A DNA stretch of 64,000 nucleotides from Arthrobacter wenxiniae (GTDB lineage Bacteria; Actinomycetota; Actinomycetes; Actinomycetales; Micrococcaceae), in contig NZ_JAAMFM010000003.1 in NCBI RefSeq assembly GCF_013376105.1, forward strand, positions 179,647 through 243,646, written 5' to 3'. Shown piece by piece: positions 47,499 to 56,133 of the stretch; positions within the stretch are counted from its first letter, which is position 1, and every line of letters begins with the position of its first letter. The notes under the pieces were generated by a model. That model had not been told where the DNA came from. It did not search any database and saw only the letters and a list, made by a program, of their open reading frames with translations. A program made the position numbers and the translations under genes.

Positions 47499-48098
47499 GT
47501 GGATAAGCGGGAGCTGCGAATTGTGGCCGTGGGGGACGAACTGGTGGCCGGCGTCGGCGATCCGCGGGCGCTGGGCTGGCTGGGCCGCGTCCTGGCACGG
47601 ACACCCGGGGAGGACGTGTCGGTGGCACCGTTTGTGCTGGCCACTCCGGGTGAGGGCACCGAGGCGCTGGCCGGCCGGTGGCTGCAGGAGGCGGGCCGGC
47701 GCTTTGACGACTTCCACGAAAACCGGCTCGTCATTGGCCTTTCCGGGCGCGACATCGAGTACGGGCTGACCACGGCACGCAGCCGGCTGAACCTGGCCAA
47801 CATCCTCGACGGCGCCACCCAGCTGAACATCCCGGTGTTCGTGGTGGGCCCGCCGCCATCGCTGGACCCGGCCCTCAACCGCAAGCTCGCGGAGCTGAAC
47901 ACGGCCTTCGCCGACGTCACCACGCGCCGCAAGCACCACTATGTGGACACGTTCTCACCCCTGCAAAACCATGAGCAGTGGCGCAACGACCTCGCCGCGA
48001 ACGCCGGCTCCCCGGGCCAGGCCGGCTACGGCCTGATGGCCTGGCTGGTGCTGCACCGCGGCTGGTACCAGTGGCTGGACCTCCCCGAGGCGTCCTGA
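47499..48098 (+). CDS. SGNH/GDSL-type esterase-like protein
   Basis: A 199-residue cytoplasmic protein with the SGNH-hydrolase layout: block I is AVGDELVAGVGDPRALGW, block III-like LVIGLSGRDIEYG, and a final region near YGLMAWLVLHRGW. The usual GDSL serine is replaced (GDEL), so catalysis is doubtful and it may be a degenerate or altered member. The GTG at 47499 has GAAAGGG upstream; the frame remains open before it. The substrate is unknown. Confidence 0.7.
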   Translation: MDKRELRIVAVGDELVAGVGDPRALGWLGRVLARTPGEDVSVAPFVLATPGEGTEALAGRWLQEAGRRFDDFHENRLVIGLSGRDIEYGLTTARSRLNLANILDGATQLNIPVFVVGPPPSLDPALNRKLAELNTAFADVTTRRKHHYVDTFSPLQNHEQWRNDLAANAGSPGQAGYGLMAWLVLHRGWYQWLDLPEAS

Positions 48099-48196
48099 CC
48101 ACGTCCGCGCCACTCCCGGTTAGGTTCGCACGTGCCGTTTATGGGAGACTTGAGGGCAGATCTTATTCGGATCTTTGTGAAAGATTGGAGGCAGCT

Positions 48197-48271
48197 ATGT
48201 CAAAGCGTTCACGCAAGCGTCGGGACCGCAAGAATGGCGGCGCAAACCACGGTAAGCGTCCCAACACCTGA
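48197..48271 (+). CDS. 24-residue ribosomal protein bL37-like
   Basis: A 24-residue, extremely basic peptide: it starts MSKRSRKRRDRK and ends GANHGKRPNT. This matches the short actinobacterial ribosomal protein bL37 described on the mycobacterial large subunit, as I remember its sequence. GGAGG stands 5 nt before the ATG, and a strong terminator lies 20 bp after the stop. It is too short for most gene callers. Expected role: stabilising 23S rRNA. Confidence 0.8.
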   Translation: MSKRSRKRRDRKNGGANHGKRPNT

Positions 48272-48290
48272 GTCTTGACAGACCCAAACA

Positions 48291-48325
48291 AGGGTCCGCC
48301 CCACCAAGTCGGTGGGGCGGGCCCT
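48291..48325 (+). terminator. strong hairpin terminator after the bL37 gene
   Basis: AGGGTCCGCCCCACC (48291-48305) pairs with GGTGGGGCGGGCCCT (48311-48325), nearly perfectly over 15 bp with a 5-nt loop. The T-run after it is weak (TGCGTT), as is common in high-GC actinobacteria. Confidence 0.75.
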
Positions 48326-48543
48326 TGCGTTGCCCGGGACTGGGATGCACCGTTGGACGCAACGGCCGGCCCGGCCAGTGCGCATGACACTGCGGGGCGT
48401 CCGTCCGGCCTCCGGCCCGGCGCAGAACAGGACCGGTTGGGGCCCGCAAGCGCCCACCTGGTGAATAAGCCCGGAAAGAGCCGTGTTTATTGATAGGATG
48501 GTGACGTCCCCCTTGATGGTCCACCGCATTGAGAAAGCCCGCC
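48326..48543. other. intergenic region before the hypothetical gene and globin
   Basis: No gene is supported on either strand. A TAGGAT hexamer near 48494-48499 is a candidate -10 box for the downstream plus-strand genes. No recognisable RNA structure was found. Confidence 0.35.
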
Positions 48544-48816
48544 ATGCCCGCTGCCGCCTTGCCTGCCCTGCTGCCCTTTGCCTGGTCTGGCATGGGGGCC
48601 CCCCTTTCCTGCCTTGAAACGCCGCTGAAATTCCGGGCCCCCGGCATGAGCCGTCCCCTCACCGCGGGCATTGGCCGGCTGGTCGTCAAGGCACTCAACT
48701 CGATTGAGGCGGGGGCCGGGACCTCCACGCAGATCGCCCACGTGACGTCGGAGGCGCCCAAGGCGCTTGCCTTGCCGGTCGCGGGCAGCCTCACCGTCGT
48801 CGGCGTGGCGGTGTAG
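48544..48816 (+). CDS. hypothetical small protein upstream of globin
   Basis: A possible 90-residue protein (ATG; a TTG five codons earlier is also in frame). It is rich in Ala, Leu and Pro and shows no domain I recognise. GAGAAAG upstream is a fair ribosome site, and a -10-like hexamer lies about 45 bp before. It ends a few bases before the globin start, so the two could be co-transcribed. Codon third positions are GC-rich in the second half. It may be spurious. Confidence 0.35.
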   Translation: MPAAALPALLPFAWSGMGAPLSCLETPLKFRAPGMSRPLTAGIGRLVVKALNSIEAGAGTSTQIAHVTSEAPKALALPVAGSLTVVGVAV

Positions 48817-48821
48817 GGCCG

Positions 48822-49367
48822 GTGGACACTCCGCGTCCCGTGCGCCCACATGTCAACTCCGGAAGGACGGCGTCGGACTTGGAAGCCTACCGCCCGTCGG
48901 CGGGAGGCGGCACGGAGTTGGGCGACATCGCCGGCCGGGACGACATCCTGCACCTGGTGGGCACCTTTTACAGCCGGGCGTTTGCCGACGAGCTGATCGG
49001 CCCCATCTTCACCGACGTGGTGCACATGGACCTGGTGCGGCACATGCCCATCATGGCGGACTTCTGGCAGACGGTGCTGTTCAAGGCGGGCCTGTACAGC
49101 CGCAATGCCCTGGCCATCCACTTTGACGTCCACGCCAAGGCGCCGCTGGGGCTGGACCACTTCAACCGGTGGCTGCAGCTCTGGACCAACACCGTGGACG
49201 AACTGTTCAGCGGCGGGAAGGCGGAGATGGCGAAGGTGCAGGCCCACCTGATCGCGGGATCGCTGCACCGACGGGTGACGGGCCGGCCGGCAAGCCAGTA
49301 CAGCACCATCCCGGTGCGCCCGGCTGGGGGCGACGGTGCCGGCGGGGGCCAGTCCGCAGGGGGCTAA
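48822..49367 (+). CDS. truncated hemoglobin (group III-like globin)
   Basis: A 181-residue globin-fold protein. LHLVGTFYSRAFADELIGPIF (about residues 45-65), a DFWQTVLF segment and HFDVHAKAPLGLDHFNRWL, with the likely proximal His, match group III truncated hemoglobins. Such proteins bind oxygen or NO. The GTG at 48822 follows AGGGCC but the first ~35 residues are not conserved, so a later start is possible. The C-terminus is a Gly-rich tail. The gene is convergent with rsrA, overlapping it by 4 bp. Confidence 0.8.
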   Translation: MDTPRPVRPHVNSGRTASDLEAYRPSAGGGTELGDIAGRDDILHLVGTFYSRAFADELIGPIFTDVVHMDLVRHMPIMADFWQTVLFKAGLYSRNALAIHFDVHAKAPLGLDHFNRWLQLWTNTVDELFSGGKAEMAKVQAHLIAGSLHRRVTGRPASQYSTIPVRPAGGDGAGGGQSAGG

Positions 49368-49624
49368 ACCCCGGCGGGCCGGCCTTCATGCAGCCGGGCC
49401 AGGATGGCGTTCTTGAGCGTCTCCGGGGCGGCCTCCTTGCAGGAACGCTTCACCACGGATCGGATCACGCACTCGAGGTCGTACTCGTGGGCGCAGTCGG
49501 TGCACCCGTCCAGGTGCACCTTGATCTCCACGAGGTCCTCGCGTGACAGCGCACCGTCGAGGTACTCGTAAATCCGGGCAATCCGTTTGTCGTCGCAATC
49601 ACCCAGGCTCTGGCAGTCGCCCAT
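49364..49624 (-). CDS. rsrA: anti-sigma factor RsrA (mycothiol system)
   Basis: An 86-residue zinc-binding anti-sigma factor. The ZAS motif His37-x3-Cys41-x2-Cys44 is intact, with Cys4 and Cys10 upstream as further thiols. Reduced RsrA holds SigH/SigR; disulfide stress releases zinc and the sigma factor. It starts 2 bp after the sigH stop, so the two are co-transcribed and probably translated in a fixed ratio. The spacing of its Cys and His residues equals that known for Streptomyces RsrA. Confidence 0.93.
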   Translation of the reverse strand: MGDCQSLGDCDDKRIARIYEYLDGALSREDLVEIKVHLDGCTDCAHEYDLECVIRSVVKRSCKEAAPETLKNAILARLHEGRPAGV

Positions 49625-49626
49625 GG

Positions 49627-50370
49627 TCAGTTCTCCGTTTCCTTAAGTTCATTCCCGGCTTCCTTGAGGTAGCCGCGATCCACTGCGTACTCCGAAAGCA
49701 TGTCCCGCAACAGCTTCCTTCCCCGGTGCAGGCGTGACATCACGGTGCCGATGGGGGTGTTCATGATTTCCGATATTTCCTTGTAGGCAAAGCCTTCAAC
49801 GTCCGCAAAATAGACGGCGAGCCGGAACTCCTCGGGTATGGCCTGCAAGGCGTCCTTGACGTCCGAGTCCGGGAGGTGGTCCAGTGCGTCGGCCTCGGCC
49901 GAGCGCAGCCCGCGGGAGGTGTGCGACTCAGCCCGGGCCAGTTGCCAGTCCTCGATCGAATCCGCGTTGGACTGGAGGGGTTCGCGCTGGCGCTTGCGGT
50001 ACAGGTTGATGTAGGTGTTGGTCAGGATCCGGTAGAGCCACGCCTTGAGGTTTGTGCCGGGCTTGTACTGGTGGAACGCCGAGAACGCCTTGGTGTAGGC
50101 CTCCTGGACCAGGTCCTCCGCGTCGCTGGGGTTGCGCGCCATGCGCATCGCCGCCGAATACAGCTGGTCGACGTACTGCATGGCGTCGCGTTCAAACCGG
50201 GCGCGGCGGGCGGCGACGCTTTCGGTGGCAACATCCACCGTGGCCACGTCGGTGTTCGCCGCCGGTGCGGCGGCGCTCTCGCCCGTCACCGCCCGCCACG
50301 CAGTGGTCTCATTGGCTTGCTCAGGCTCGGAAATGTTCATCACAGACGAGTCTACTGTCAGTGCCAGCAT
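49627..50370 (-). CDS. sigH: RNA polymerase sigma factor SigH/SigR (ECF, thiol stress)
   Basis: A group IV sigma factor of 247 residues from 50370, or 237 from the in-frame ATG at 50340. Region 2 includes [44 protein letters not shown] sequence, and region 4 ends [19 protein letters not shown]. It directs thioredoxin, mycothiol and protease genes under oxidative stress. The ATG at 50370 has a GAAAGG ribosome site; 50340 has none but follows a TAGACT -10-like box by 8 nt. An autoregulatory promoter lies upstream. rsrA follows immediately. Confidence 0.9.
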   Translation of the reverse strand: MLALTVDSSVMNISEPEQANETTAWRAVTGESAAAPAANTDVATVDVATESVAARRARFERDAMQYVDQLYSAAMRMARNPSDAEDLVQEAYTKAFSAFHQYKPGTNLKAWLYRILTNTYINLYRKRQREPLQSNADSIEDWQLARAESHTSRGLRSAEADALDHLPDSDVKDALQAIPEEFRLAVYFADVEGFAYKEISEIMNTPIGTVMSRLHRGRKLLRDMLSEYAVDRGYLKEAGNELKETEN

Positions 50371-50425
50371 TGCCGCCTTTCGCCCAGGGTCTCCACGCCG
50401 GACCCCTCCGGTCCATACCCATGCA

Positions 50426-50451
50426 AACCCGGCCCCGGCGCGGTATATTCC
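50426..50451 (-). promoter_or_regulatory. SigH/SigR-type autoregulatory promoter
   Basis: On the minus strand GGAAT (50451-50447) and GTT (50428-50426) are separated by 18 bp, matching the SigR/SigH consensus GGAAT-N18-GTT. It reads into sigH, with the likely transcript start near 50417. This is the classic positive autoregulation of this sigma factor. Confidence 0.75.
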
Positions 50452-50555
50452 GCAAACCCGCCGCCAAAGTGCGAGACTTGTTGGAAGCAGGAACACCCGC
50501 CGTGCGGCCCGCCCCACGGAACGGGAACTTTATGGCACACCACCAGGAGGCACCC

Positions 50556-51071
50556 TTGACCATCGTTCGCGCACTTGCCCGCCCCATGCTCGCCTCGTCC
50601 TTCATCCTCTCCGGCCTGGACAGCCTCCGGCACGCGGACCGCACGGCCCGGCAGCTCGGGCCGGTCCTGGGCCGCGTCTCGGCAGCCCTCCCCATTGACG
50701 CCAGCGAGACGACGCTGGCCCGCGCCCTTGCCGGTGCCCAGGTGGGCGCCGGCGTCCTGCTGGCCACCGGCAAATTTTCCCGGGCCGCGGCGCTGCTGCT
50801 GACCGCCACCGCGGGGCTGACCACATTGGTGGAGTATCGCAGCGCCACCACCGACACCAAGGAAGCCAAGGCACACCGCCGCAGCCAGCTGGCCAAAAAT
50901 GTCGGCCTCCTCGGCGGCGCGATGCTGGCCTGCGTCGACACGGCCGGCCGGCCCGGCCTGGTCTGGCGGGCCGAGCGGCTGCTTGAATCCTCCAAGAAGA
51001 GCACCGGCCGGCAGCTGAAGGCCGCGGACAAGGGCGTCCGTTCCCTTGCCCACGACGTGACGGGACAATAA
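50556..51071 (+). CDS. DoxX family membrane protein
   Basis: A 171-residue protein of the DoxX family, with the typical opening TIVRALARPMLASSFILSGLDSLRH and three to four membrane segments. In mycobacteria DoxX partners with SodA and SseA against radical stress; the role here is not proven. The TTG at 50556 is preferred to an ATG 8 codons upstream because AGGAGG stands 5 nt before the TTG. It is divergent from sigH and may join the stress response. aroA follows 6 bp after its stop. Confidence 0.82.
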   Translation: MTIVRALARPMLASSFILSGLDSLRHADRTARQLGPVLGRVSAALPIDASETTLARALAGAQVGAGVLLATGKFSRAAALLLTATAGLTTLVEYRSATTDTKEAKAHRRSQLAKNVGLLGGAMLACVDTAGRPGLVWRAERLLESSKKSTGRQLKAADKGVRSLAHDVTGQ

Positions 51072-51077
51072 GCGCCC

Positions 51078-52394
51078 ATGACCGCCGCCCCTTGGCCCGC
51101 GCCGTTTGCCGCAACACCCCTGGACGCCACCGTCACCATCCCGGCCTCCAAATCGCTGACCAACAGGTACCTTGTCCTGGCCGCCCTGGCCGGCGGCGCG
51201 TCCCGGCTGCGTGCCCCGCTGCAGTCCCGCGATTCCGACCTCATGATAGGCGCCCTGCGCGCCCTGGGGGCCGGCATCGATGAGGTCCCCGGCGCCGGAT
51301 CCGTGCCGGACCTGGCGGTCACCCCGATTCCAGCGGGCCACACGGTGGACGCCGCGGTGGACTGCGGACTGGCGGGGACCGTCATGCGCTTCGTGCCCCC
51401 CGTCGCCGCGCTGCTTTCCGGAACCGTGGCCTTCGACGGCGACCCCGCCGCCCGCGTCCGGCCGATGGCGCCGGTCCTCGCCGCCCTCGAGGGACTCGGT
51501 GTCCGGGTGGAGGGGGCCCCGGACGGGTTCATGCCGTTCACTGTCCATGGCACGGGCACCGTGCGGGGCGGCCATGTTGCCGTCGACGCCGGCGGCTCGT
51601 CCCAGTTCGTCTCCGCCATCCTGCTGGCCGCCGCCCGCTTCGAGGGCGGGATCCACCTCGAACACAACGGGACCTCCGTGCCCAGCGTGGACCACATAGC
51701 CATGACGGTGGAGGTGCTGCGCTCCCTGGGCGTCGCCGTGGACGACTCGACACCCAACCACTGGATCGTGGCGCCCGGACCCATCGCCGCCTTTGACGTG
51801 CTGCTCGAGCAGGACCTTTCCAACGCCGGCCCGTTCCTGGCGGCGGCCCTGGCCACGCGCGGCACCGTCCGCATCCCGGACTGGCCGCTGAACACCACAC
51901 AGGTGGGCGACAAGTGGCGCCAGATCCTGCCGCAGCTTGGCGCCACCGTGACGCTGGAGGACGGCGTGCTGACCGTCACCGGCGGACCGCAGATCCTCGG
52001 CGCCGAGCTGTCCGACACCAGCGAGCTGGCCCCGTCCGTCGCGGCCCTCTGCGCGCTCGCAACGACCCCGTCGCGCCTGCGCGGGATCGCCCACCTGCGC
52101 GGCCACGAAACGGACCGCCTCGCCGCCCTGGTGGCGGAGATCAACGCCCTGGGCGGGGACGCCGTCGAAACGGAGGACGGGCTCATCATCAACCCCGCGC
52201 CGCTGCACGGCGGGCTGTTCCACAGCTACGAGGACCACCGCATGGCCACGGCCGGGGCCATCATCGGCCTGGCCGTGCCCGGGGTCGCGGTGGAAAACAT
52301 CGCCACCACGGCCAAGACCATGCCGGCCTTCCCGCAAATGTGGTCGGACATGGTCGCCCAGACCGCTGCGGGGGGGACCCGCGGGCGTGGCTAG
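51078..52394 (+). CDS. aroA: 3-phosphoshikimate 1-carboxyvinyltransferase (EPSP synthase)
   Basis: A 438-residue EPSP synthase. PASKSLTNRYLVLAAL (about residues 15-30) carries the catalytic Lys, LAGTVMRF (about 98-105) corresponds to the GNAGTAMR motif with altered first residues, DGDPAARVRPM is typical, and HLRGHETDRL (about 338) matches the RVKESDR region. It joins PEP to shikimate-3-phosphate in aromatic amino acid synthesis. It is followed by rsgA with an 8-bp overlap. Confidence 0.95.
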   Translation: MTAAPWPAPFAATPLDATVTIPASKSLTNRYLVLAALAGGASRLRAPLQSRDSDLMIGALRALGAGIDEVPGAGSVPDLAVTPIPAGHTVDAAVDCGLAGTVMRFVPPVAALLSGTVAFDGDPAARVRPMAPVLAALEGLGVRVEGAPDGFMPFTVHGTGTVRGGHVAVDAGGSSQFVSAILLAAARFEGGIHLEHNGTSVPSVDHIAMTVEVLRSLGVAVDDSTPNHWIVAPGPIAAFDVLLEQDLSNAGPFLAAALATRGTVRIPDWPLNTTQVGDKWRQILPQLGATVTLEDGVLTVTGGPQILGAELSDTSELAPSVAALCALATTPSRLRGIAHLRGHETDRLAALVAEINALGGDAVETEDGLIINPAPLHGGLFHSYEDHRMATAGAIIGLAVPGVAVENIATTAKTMPAFPQMWSDMVAQTAAGGTRGRG

Positions 52395-53517
52395 GGACTA
52401 CAGCAAGTGGGACGAATCCGATGTCCGCGTCCGGGCCAACAAAAAGGGCAGCCGGCCGCGCACCAAGGACCGGCCGGCCCATGAGGACGCCGTCATCGGC
52501 CGCATCACCACTGTCGACCGCGGCCGCTACACGGCCATCCTGGACGAGGACCGGCCCACCGAGCGGGTGGTGATTGCGGCCCGCGCCCGCGAACTTCGCC
52601 GCTCCCCCGTGGTGGCCGGGGACTTCGTGTCACTGGTGGGCGACACCTCCGGCAAGCCGGACACCCTGGCCCGCCTCGTCAGGGTGCAGGAACGCCGCAC
52701 CCTGCTGCGGCGCAGCGCCGACGACACCGACCCCATTGAGCGGGTCGTGGTGGCCAATGCCGACCAGCTGGTGATCGTGGTGGCCGCGGCCAACCCGGAA
52801 CCGCGCACCGGCTTCATCGACCGTGCCCTCGTGGCCGCCTACGATTCCGGCATCGCGCCCATCCTGCTGATCACGAAGGCGGACATCAAGGACCCCGCCG
52901 AGCTGCTGGCCAACTACGAAAACCTTGACATGACGGTGGTCATCAGCCGCACGGCGTCCGCGGGCGCCGCCGACGCCGCCTCAGCCATCGACGCACGCAG
53001 CGACGACGGCGACTCCGCCCTCCTGGCCGGGGGCGCCGTCGAGCAGCTGCGCGAACACCTGGACGGCAAGGTCAGCGTCCTGGTGGGGCACTCCGGCGTC
53101 GGCAAGTCCACCATGGTCAACGCGCTCACCGGCTCCCAGCGCGCCACCGGCGGGGTCAACGCCGTCACGGGACGCGGCCGGCACACCTCCTCCTCGGCGC
53201 TGGCGCTGCGGCTGCTGGACGGCGAGTCTGGGTCCTGGATCATCGACACCCCCGGCATCCGCTCCTTCGGCCTGGCCCATGTGGACCCGGACCGCATCCT
53301 GCACGCCTTCCCCGACCTGCAGCCCGGCACCGATGACTGCGAACGCGGCTGCAAGCACGACTCCTCCGCGGTCAACTGCGGCCTGGACCCCTGGGTGGCC
53401 GGCGGCCATGCAGGCGACGCGGGGCCGGCCCGGCTCGCCTCCCTGCGCCGCCTTCTGGGCACCAGCAGCCGCACCGAGGGACGTGCCGAGGCCAAGGAAC
53501 TGGGCAGCACCGACTAG
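52387..53517 (+). CDS. rsgA: ribosome small subunit-dependent GTPase A
   Basis: A 376-residue circularly permuted GTPase. The OB-fold comes first (about residues 35-100), then the G-domain in permuted order: TKAD (G4), GHSGVGKST (G1, about 233), DTPGIRSFGL (G3, about 287), and a zinc knuckle with CERGCKHDSSAVNC (about 318). It assists late 30S assembly. The GTG start lies inside the end of aroA, so expression is coupled. Length is normal. Confidence 0.95.
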   Translation: MARDYSKWDESDVRVRANKKGSRPRTKDRPAHEDAVIGRITTVDRGRYTAILDEDRPTERVVIAARARELRRSPVVAGDFVSLVGDTSGKPDTLARLVRVQERRTLLRRSADDTDPIERVVVANADQLVIVVAAANPEPRTGFIDRALVAAYDSGIAPILLITKADIKDPAELLANYENLDMTVVISRTASAGAADAASAIDARSDDGDSALLAGGAVEQLREHLDGKVSVLVGHSGVGKSTMVNALTGSQRATGGVNAVTGRGRHTSSSALALRLLDGESGSWIIDTPGIRSFGLAHVDPDRILHAFPDLQPGTDDCERGCKHDSSAVNCGLDPWVAGGHAGDAGPARLASLRRLLGTSSRTEGRAEAKELGSTD

Positions 53518-53604
53518 CGGCCACCCGGCGCGGCCCCCGGCCGGCCCGTGCGCGGCGCCCCGTCATCCCGCACTTTCGCCCCATGTACCGCTACGGTGAT
53601 GGAT

Positions 53605-54420
53605 ATGACTGTCCAACCCCAGACGTACAACGACGACCTCCGCCTGGCCCATGTTCTGGCCGACACCGTCGACTCCCTGACCATGTCCCGCTTCAAGGCC
53701 CTTGACCTGCAGATTGAAACGAAGCCGGACCTCACCCCGGTCACGGACGCGGACAAGGCTGCGGAGGAATCCATCCGCAGCCAGCTCTCCCGGGTTCGCC
53801 CCCGCGACGCGGTGCTGGGCGAGGAGTTTGGCAGCAGCGGCCATGGCTCCCGCCGCTGGATCATCGACCCGATTGACGGAACCAAGAACTTTGTGCGCGG
53901 CGTGCCGGTCTGGGCCACCCTGATCGCGCTCGTGGATGAGGGGCGTCCGGTGGTCGGCGTGGTCAGCGCCCCGGCCCTGGGCAAGCGCTGGTGGGCCGCC
54001 GAGGGCACGGGCGCCTACACGGGGAAGTCGCTGGCCTCCGCCACGCGCATCCGGGTCTCCAACGTCGCCGAACTGGCCGACGCCTCCCTGTCCTATTCCT
54101 CGTTGACGGGCTGGGCGGACCGCGGCAACCGGGACGAGTTCCTGTCCCTGACCGACGACGTCTGGCGCACGCGCGCCTACGGCGACTTCTGGTCGTACTG
54201 CCTGGTGGCTGAGGGCTCCGTGGACATTGCCTGCGAGCCCGAGCTCAACCTCTACGACATGGCCGCCCTGGTGCCGATCATCACCGAGGCCGGCGGGCGC
54301 TTCACCTCCCTGGACGGCGTCGACGGCCCCTTTGGCGGCAACGCCCTTGCCACCAACTCCATCCTCCACGCGGAGGTGCTGCGCCGGCTGAACCCGGGCT
54401 GGGACGACCTCCTCTCCTGA
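53605..54420 (+). CDS. hisN: histidinol-phosphatase HisN (inositol monophosphatase family)
   Basis: A 271-residue IMPase-fold phosphatase. Metal motifs are LGEEFG (about residues 71-76), [15 protein letters not shown] (about 88-102), and near the C-terminus [19 protein letters not shown]. The close fit to actinobacterial HisN, rather than SuhB, comes from [15 protein letters not shown] and [12 protein letters not shown]. It removes phosphate from histidinol-phosphate. The ATG at 53605 lies 7 nt after a TACGGT -10-like box, compatible with a leaderless mRNA; the ATG 6 bp upstream is less likely. Confidence 0.88.
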   Translation: MTVQPQTYNDDLRLAHVLADTVDSLTMSRFKALDLQIETKPDLTPVTDADKAAEESIRSQLSRVRPRDAVLGEEFGSSGHGSRRWIIDPIDGTKNFVRGVPVWATLIALVDEGRPVVGVVSAPALGKRWWAAEGTGAYTGKSLASATRIRVSNVAELADASLSYSSLTGWADRGNRDEFLSLTDDVWRTRAYGDFWSYCLVAEGSVDIACEPELNLYDMAALVPIITEAGGRFTSLDGVDGPFGGNALATNSILHAEVLRRLNPGWDDLLS

Positions 54421-54485
54421 GCGCGGCGGGGCGGCCATGTGTCGTAACAAATGCGCACGCCGCCGGGTTGGGCTAGCCTTTTGCC

Positions 54486-54602
54486 CATAGGTCACGAGTG
54501 CCAGCGCTAAACCCCGGTTTGCTGGCCGGCAACCCTCCTTTCGCGGCGGGGTGCCCCGGGTGACGACCTGGCCAGGCCGGAGCGGTCTTGGCAAGCGCGG
54601 AC
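54486..54602 (+). ncRNA. SAM-IV riboswitch
   Basis: The region 54489-54600 has the conserved order of the actinobacterial SAM-IV riboswitch: GGTCACGAGTGCCAGC, a CCCCGG..TTGCTGGCCGGCAACCCTCC core, then GGGGTGCCCCGGGTGACGACC. GGTC (54490) pairs with GACC (54565) to close P1. It senses S-adenosylmethionine and should reduce expression of the downstream class V aminotransferase gene, whose start is about 60 nt beyond. The identification rests on remembered consensus and needs a covariance-model score. Confidence 0.85.
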
Positions 54603-54660
54603 TGTTGGCGTTCCCGGCTGCTTGACCGGGGCGCCAGGTCCTTCCCTGAGGGAGCCCCCC

Positions 54661-56073
54661 ATGACTTCTGCCACTCTCGAAAAAGCCCGCATTTCCGATG
54701 CACCCCTGCTGTCCGTGGTGGGCCGCGGGCTGGCCGCGCCCCTGATCCACGGCGGCACGGCACGCTATGTGAACCTGGACTACGCCGCCTCCGCCCCGGC
54801 GGTGGAGGAGGTTGCCGCACACCTGTCCGAGGTGCTCCCCTACTATGCCAGCGTCCACCGCGGCGCGGGTTTCGCCTCCCAGGTCAGCACCTCCCTGTAT
54901 GAGAACGCCAGGCAGACGGTGGCGGACTTTGTGGGCGCCCGGCCCGGCGACGCCGTCATCTTCACCCGCAACACCACCGACTCCCTGAACCTGCTGGCGG
55001 GCTGCGTGGAGTCGCTGCTGGCGGCGCACGGGCACCGGGAGGGCGTCTCCAACGAGCACGGCGAAGTCCTGTACCTGGACATCGAGCACCACGCCAACCT
55101 GCTGCCGTGGCAGGCACTGCCGCACCGCACCGTGGTGGCGGGGCACACGGTCGAGTCCACGCTGCACCGGGTCGAGACGCAGCTGCGCGCCGGCAACGTG
55201 GTGCTGCTGGCCGTCACGGGCGCCTCCAACGTCACGGGTGAGGTCCTCCCTGTGGCGGAGCTCGCGGCCCTCGCCCACAGGCACGGCGCGCGGATCGTGG
55301 TGGACGCCGCGCAGCTGGCCCCGCACCGGCGCCTCGACATCGCCCGCGACGGCATCGACTATGTGGCGTTCTCCGGCCACAAGCTCTACGCGCCGTTTGG
55401 CGCCGGCGTGCTGGTGGGCCGCCCCGACTGGCTCGACGCCGGCCGCCCGCACCTGGCCGGCGGCGGCGCGGTGAAGGACGTGCGGCTCGAGTCCGTGCGC
55501 TGGACCGGCGGTCCGGCCCGCCACGAGGCCGGCTCGCCCAACGTCCTCGGGGCCGCAACGCTGGCCAAGGCCACGGAGGTCCTGGCCGCCCTGGACCCGG
55601 AAGACTGGCACGCCCATGAGCAGGGGCTGCGCGCCCACCTGGTGGCAGGACTGGAGGCGCTCGGCGGCGTCACCGTCCACCAGCTGTTTGCGGACTCCTC
55701 GACGTACCCCGGCAGCGGCACCATCGGCGTGGTCAACTTCTCCGTGGAAGGGTACGACGCCGGACTGGCCGCCGCCTACCTCTCGGCGGAGCACGGCGTG
55801 GGCGTGCGGGACGGGAAGTTCTGCGCACACCCGCTGCTGCGACGGCTGGGCCTGGCCTCGGGCTCGCTGCGGGCCAGCGTCGGGGTGGGCTCCCGGCGCG
55901 AGGACGCGGACCGGCTGGTGGCCGGCGTGGCCGCCCTGCTGCGCGACGGCCTTGGCTGGGATTACGTGGTGGACGCCGGCCGCTGGGTCCCCGCCAACGA
56001 CTCCCGCAGCTACCCCTCCTGGGCGCCCAACACCCCGGGCACGGCCGGCGCCGCGCCCTGCTCCAGCGACTGA
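54661..56073 (+). CDS. class V aminotransferase / cysteine desulfurase-like protein
   Basis: A 470-residue fold-type I PLP protein. The cofactor lysine is Lys241 in FSGHKLYAPFG; HHANLLPWQ and VDAAQLAPHR bind PLP. It resembles SufS-like desulfurases but lacks suf neighbours. The SAM-IV riboswitch upstream implies a role in sulfur amino acid metabolism, such as sulfur release for methionine or cysteine synthesis. Its physiological substrate is not known. AGGGAG lies before the ATG. Confidence 0.85.
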   Translation: MTSATLEKARISDAPLLSVVGRGLAAPLIHGGTARYVNLDYAASAPAVEEVAAHLSEVLPYYASVHRGAGFASQVSTSLYENARQTVADFVGARPGDAVIFTRNTTDSLNLLAGCVESLLAAHGHREGVSNEHGEVLYLDIEHHANLLPWQALPHRTVVAGHTVESTLHRVETQLRAGNVVLLAVTGASNVTGEVLPVAELAALAHRHGARIVVDAAQLAPHRRLDIARDGIDYVAFSGHKLYAPFGAGVLVGRPDWLDAGRPHLAGGGAVKDVRLESVRWTGGPARHEAGSPNVLGAATLAKATEVLAALDPEDWHAHEQGLRAHLVAGLEALGGVTVHQLFADSSTYPGSGTIGVVNFSVEGYDAGLAAAYLSAEHGVGVRDGKFCAHPLLRRLGLASGSLRASVGVGSRREDADRLVAGVAALLRDGLGWDYVVDAGRWVPANDSRSYPSWAPNTPGTAGAAPCSSD

Positions 56074-56133
56074 ACCGCGGGGCGGGGCGGGTAGAGTGGA
56101 GCCGCGGAATCGGCACAACTACCTTGGGGGGAC

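Noticed and set aside
48209..48529. 106-codon minus-strand ORF over the bL37 terminator region
   Set aside because: It runs antisense through bL37 and its terminator, has no ribosome site and shows no domain.
50532..50555. ATG start for the DoxX gene 8 codons upstream
   Set aside because: An AGGAGG site lies inside this stretch, correctly spaced for the TTG at 50556, and the family sequence begins at the TTG.
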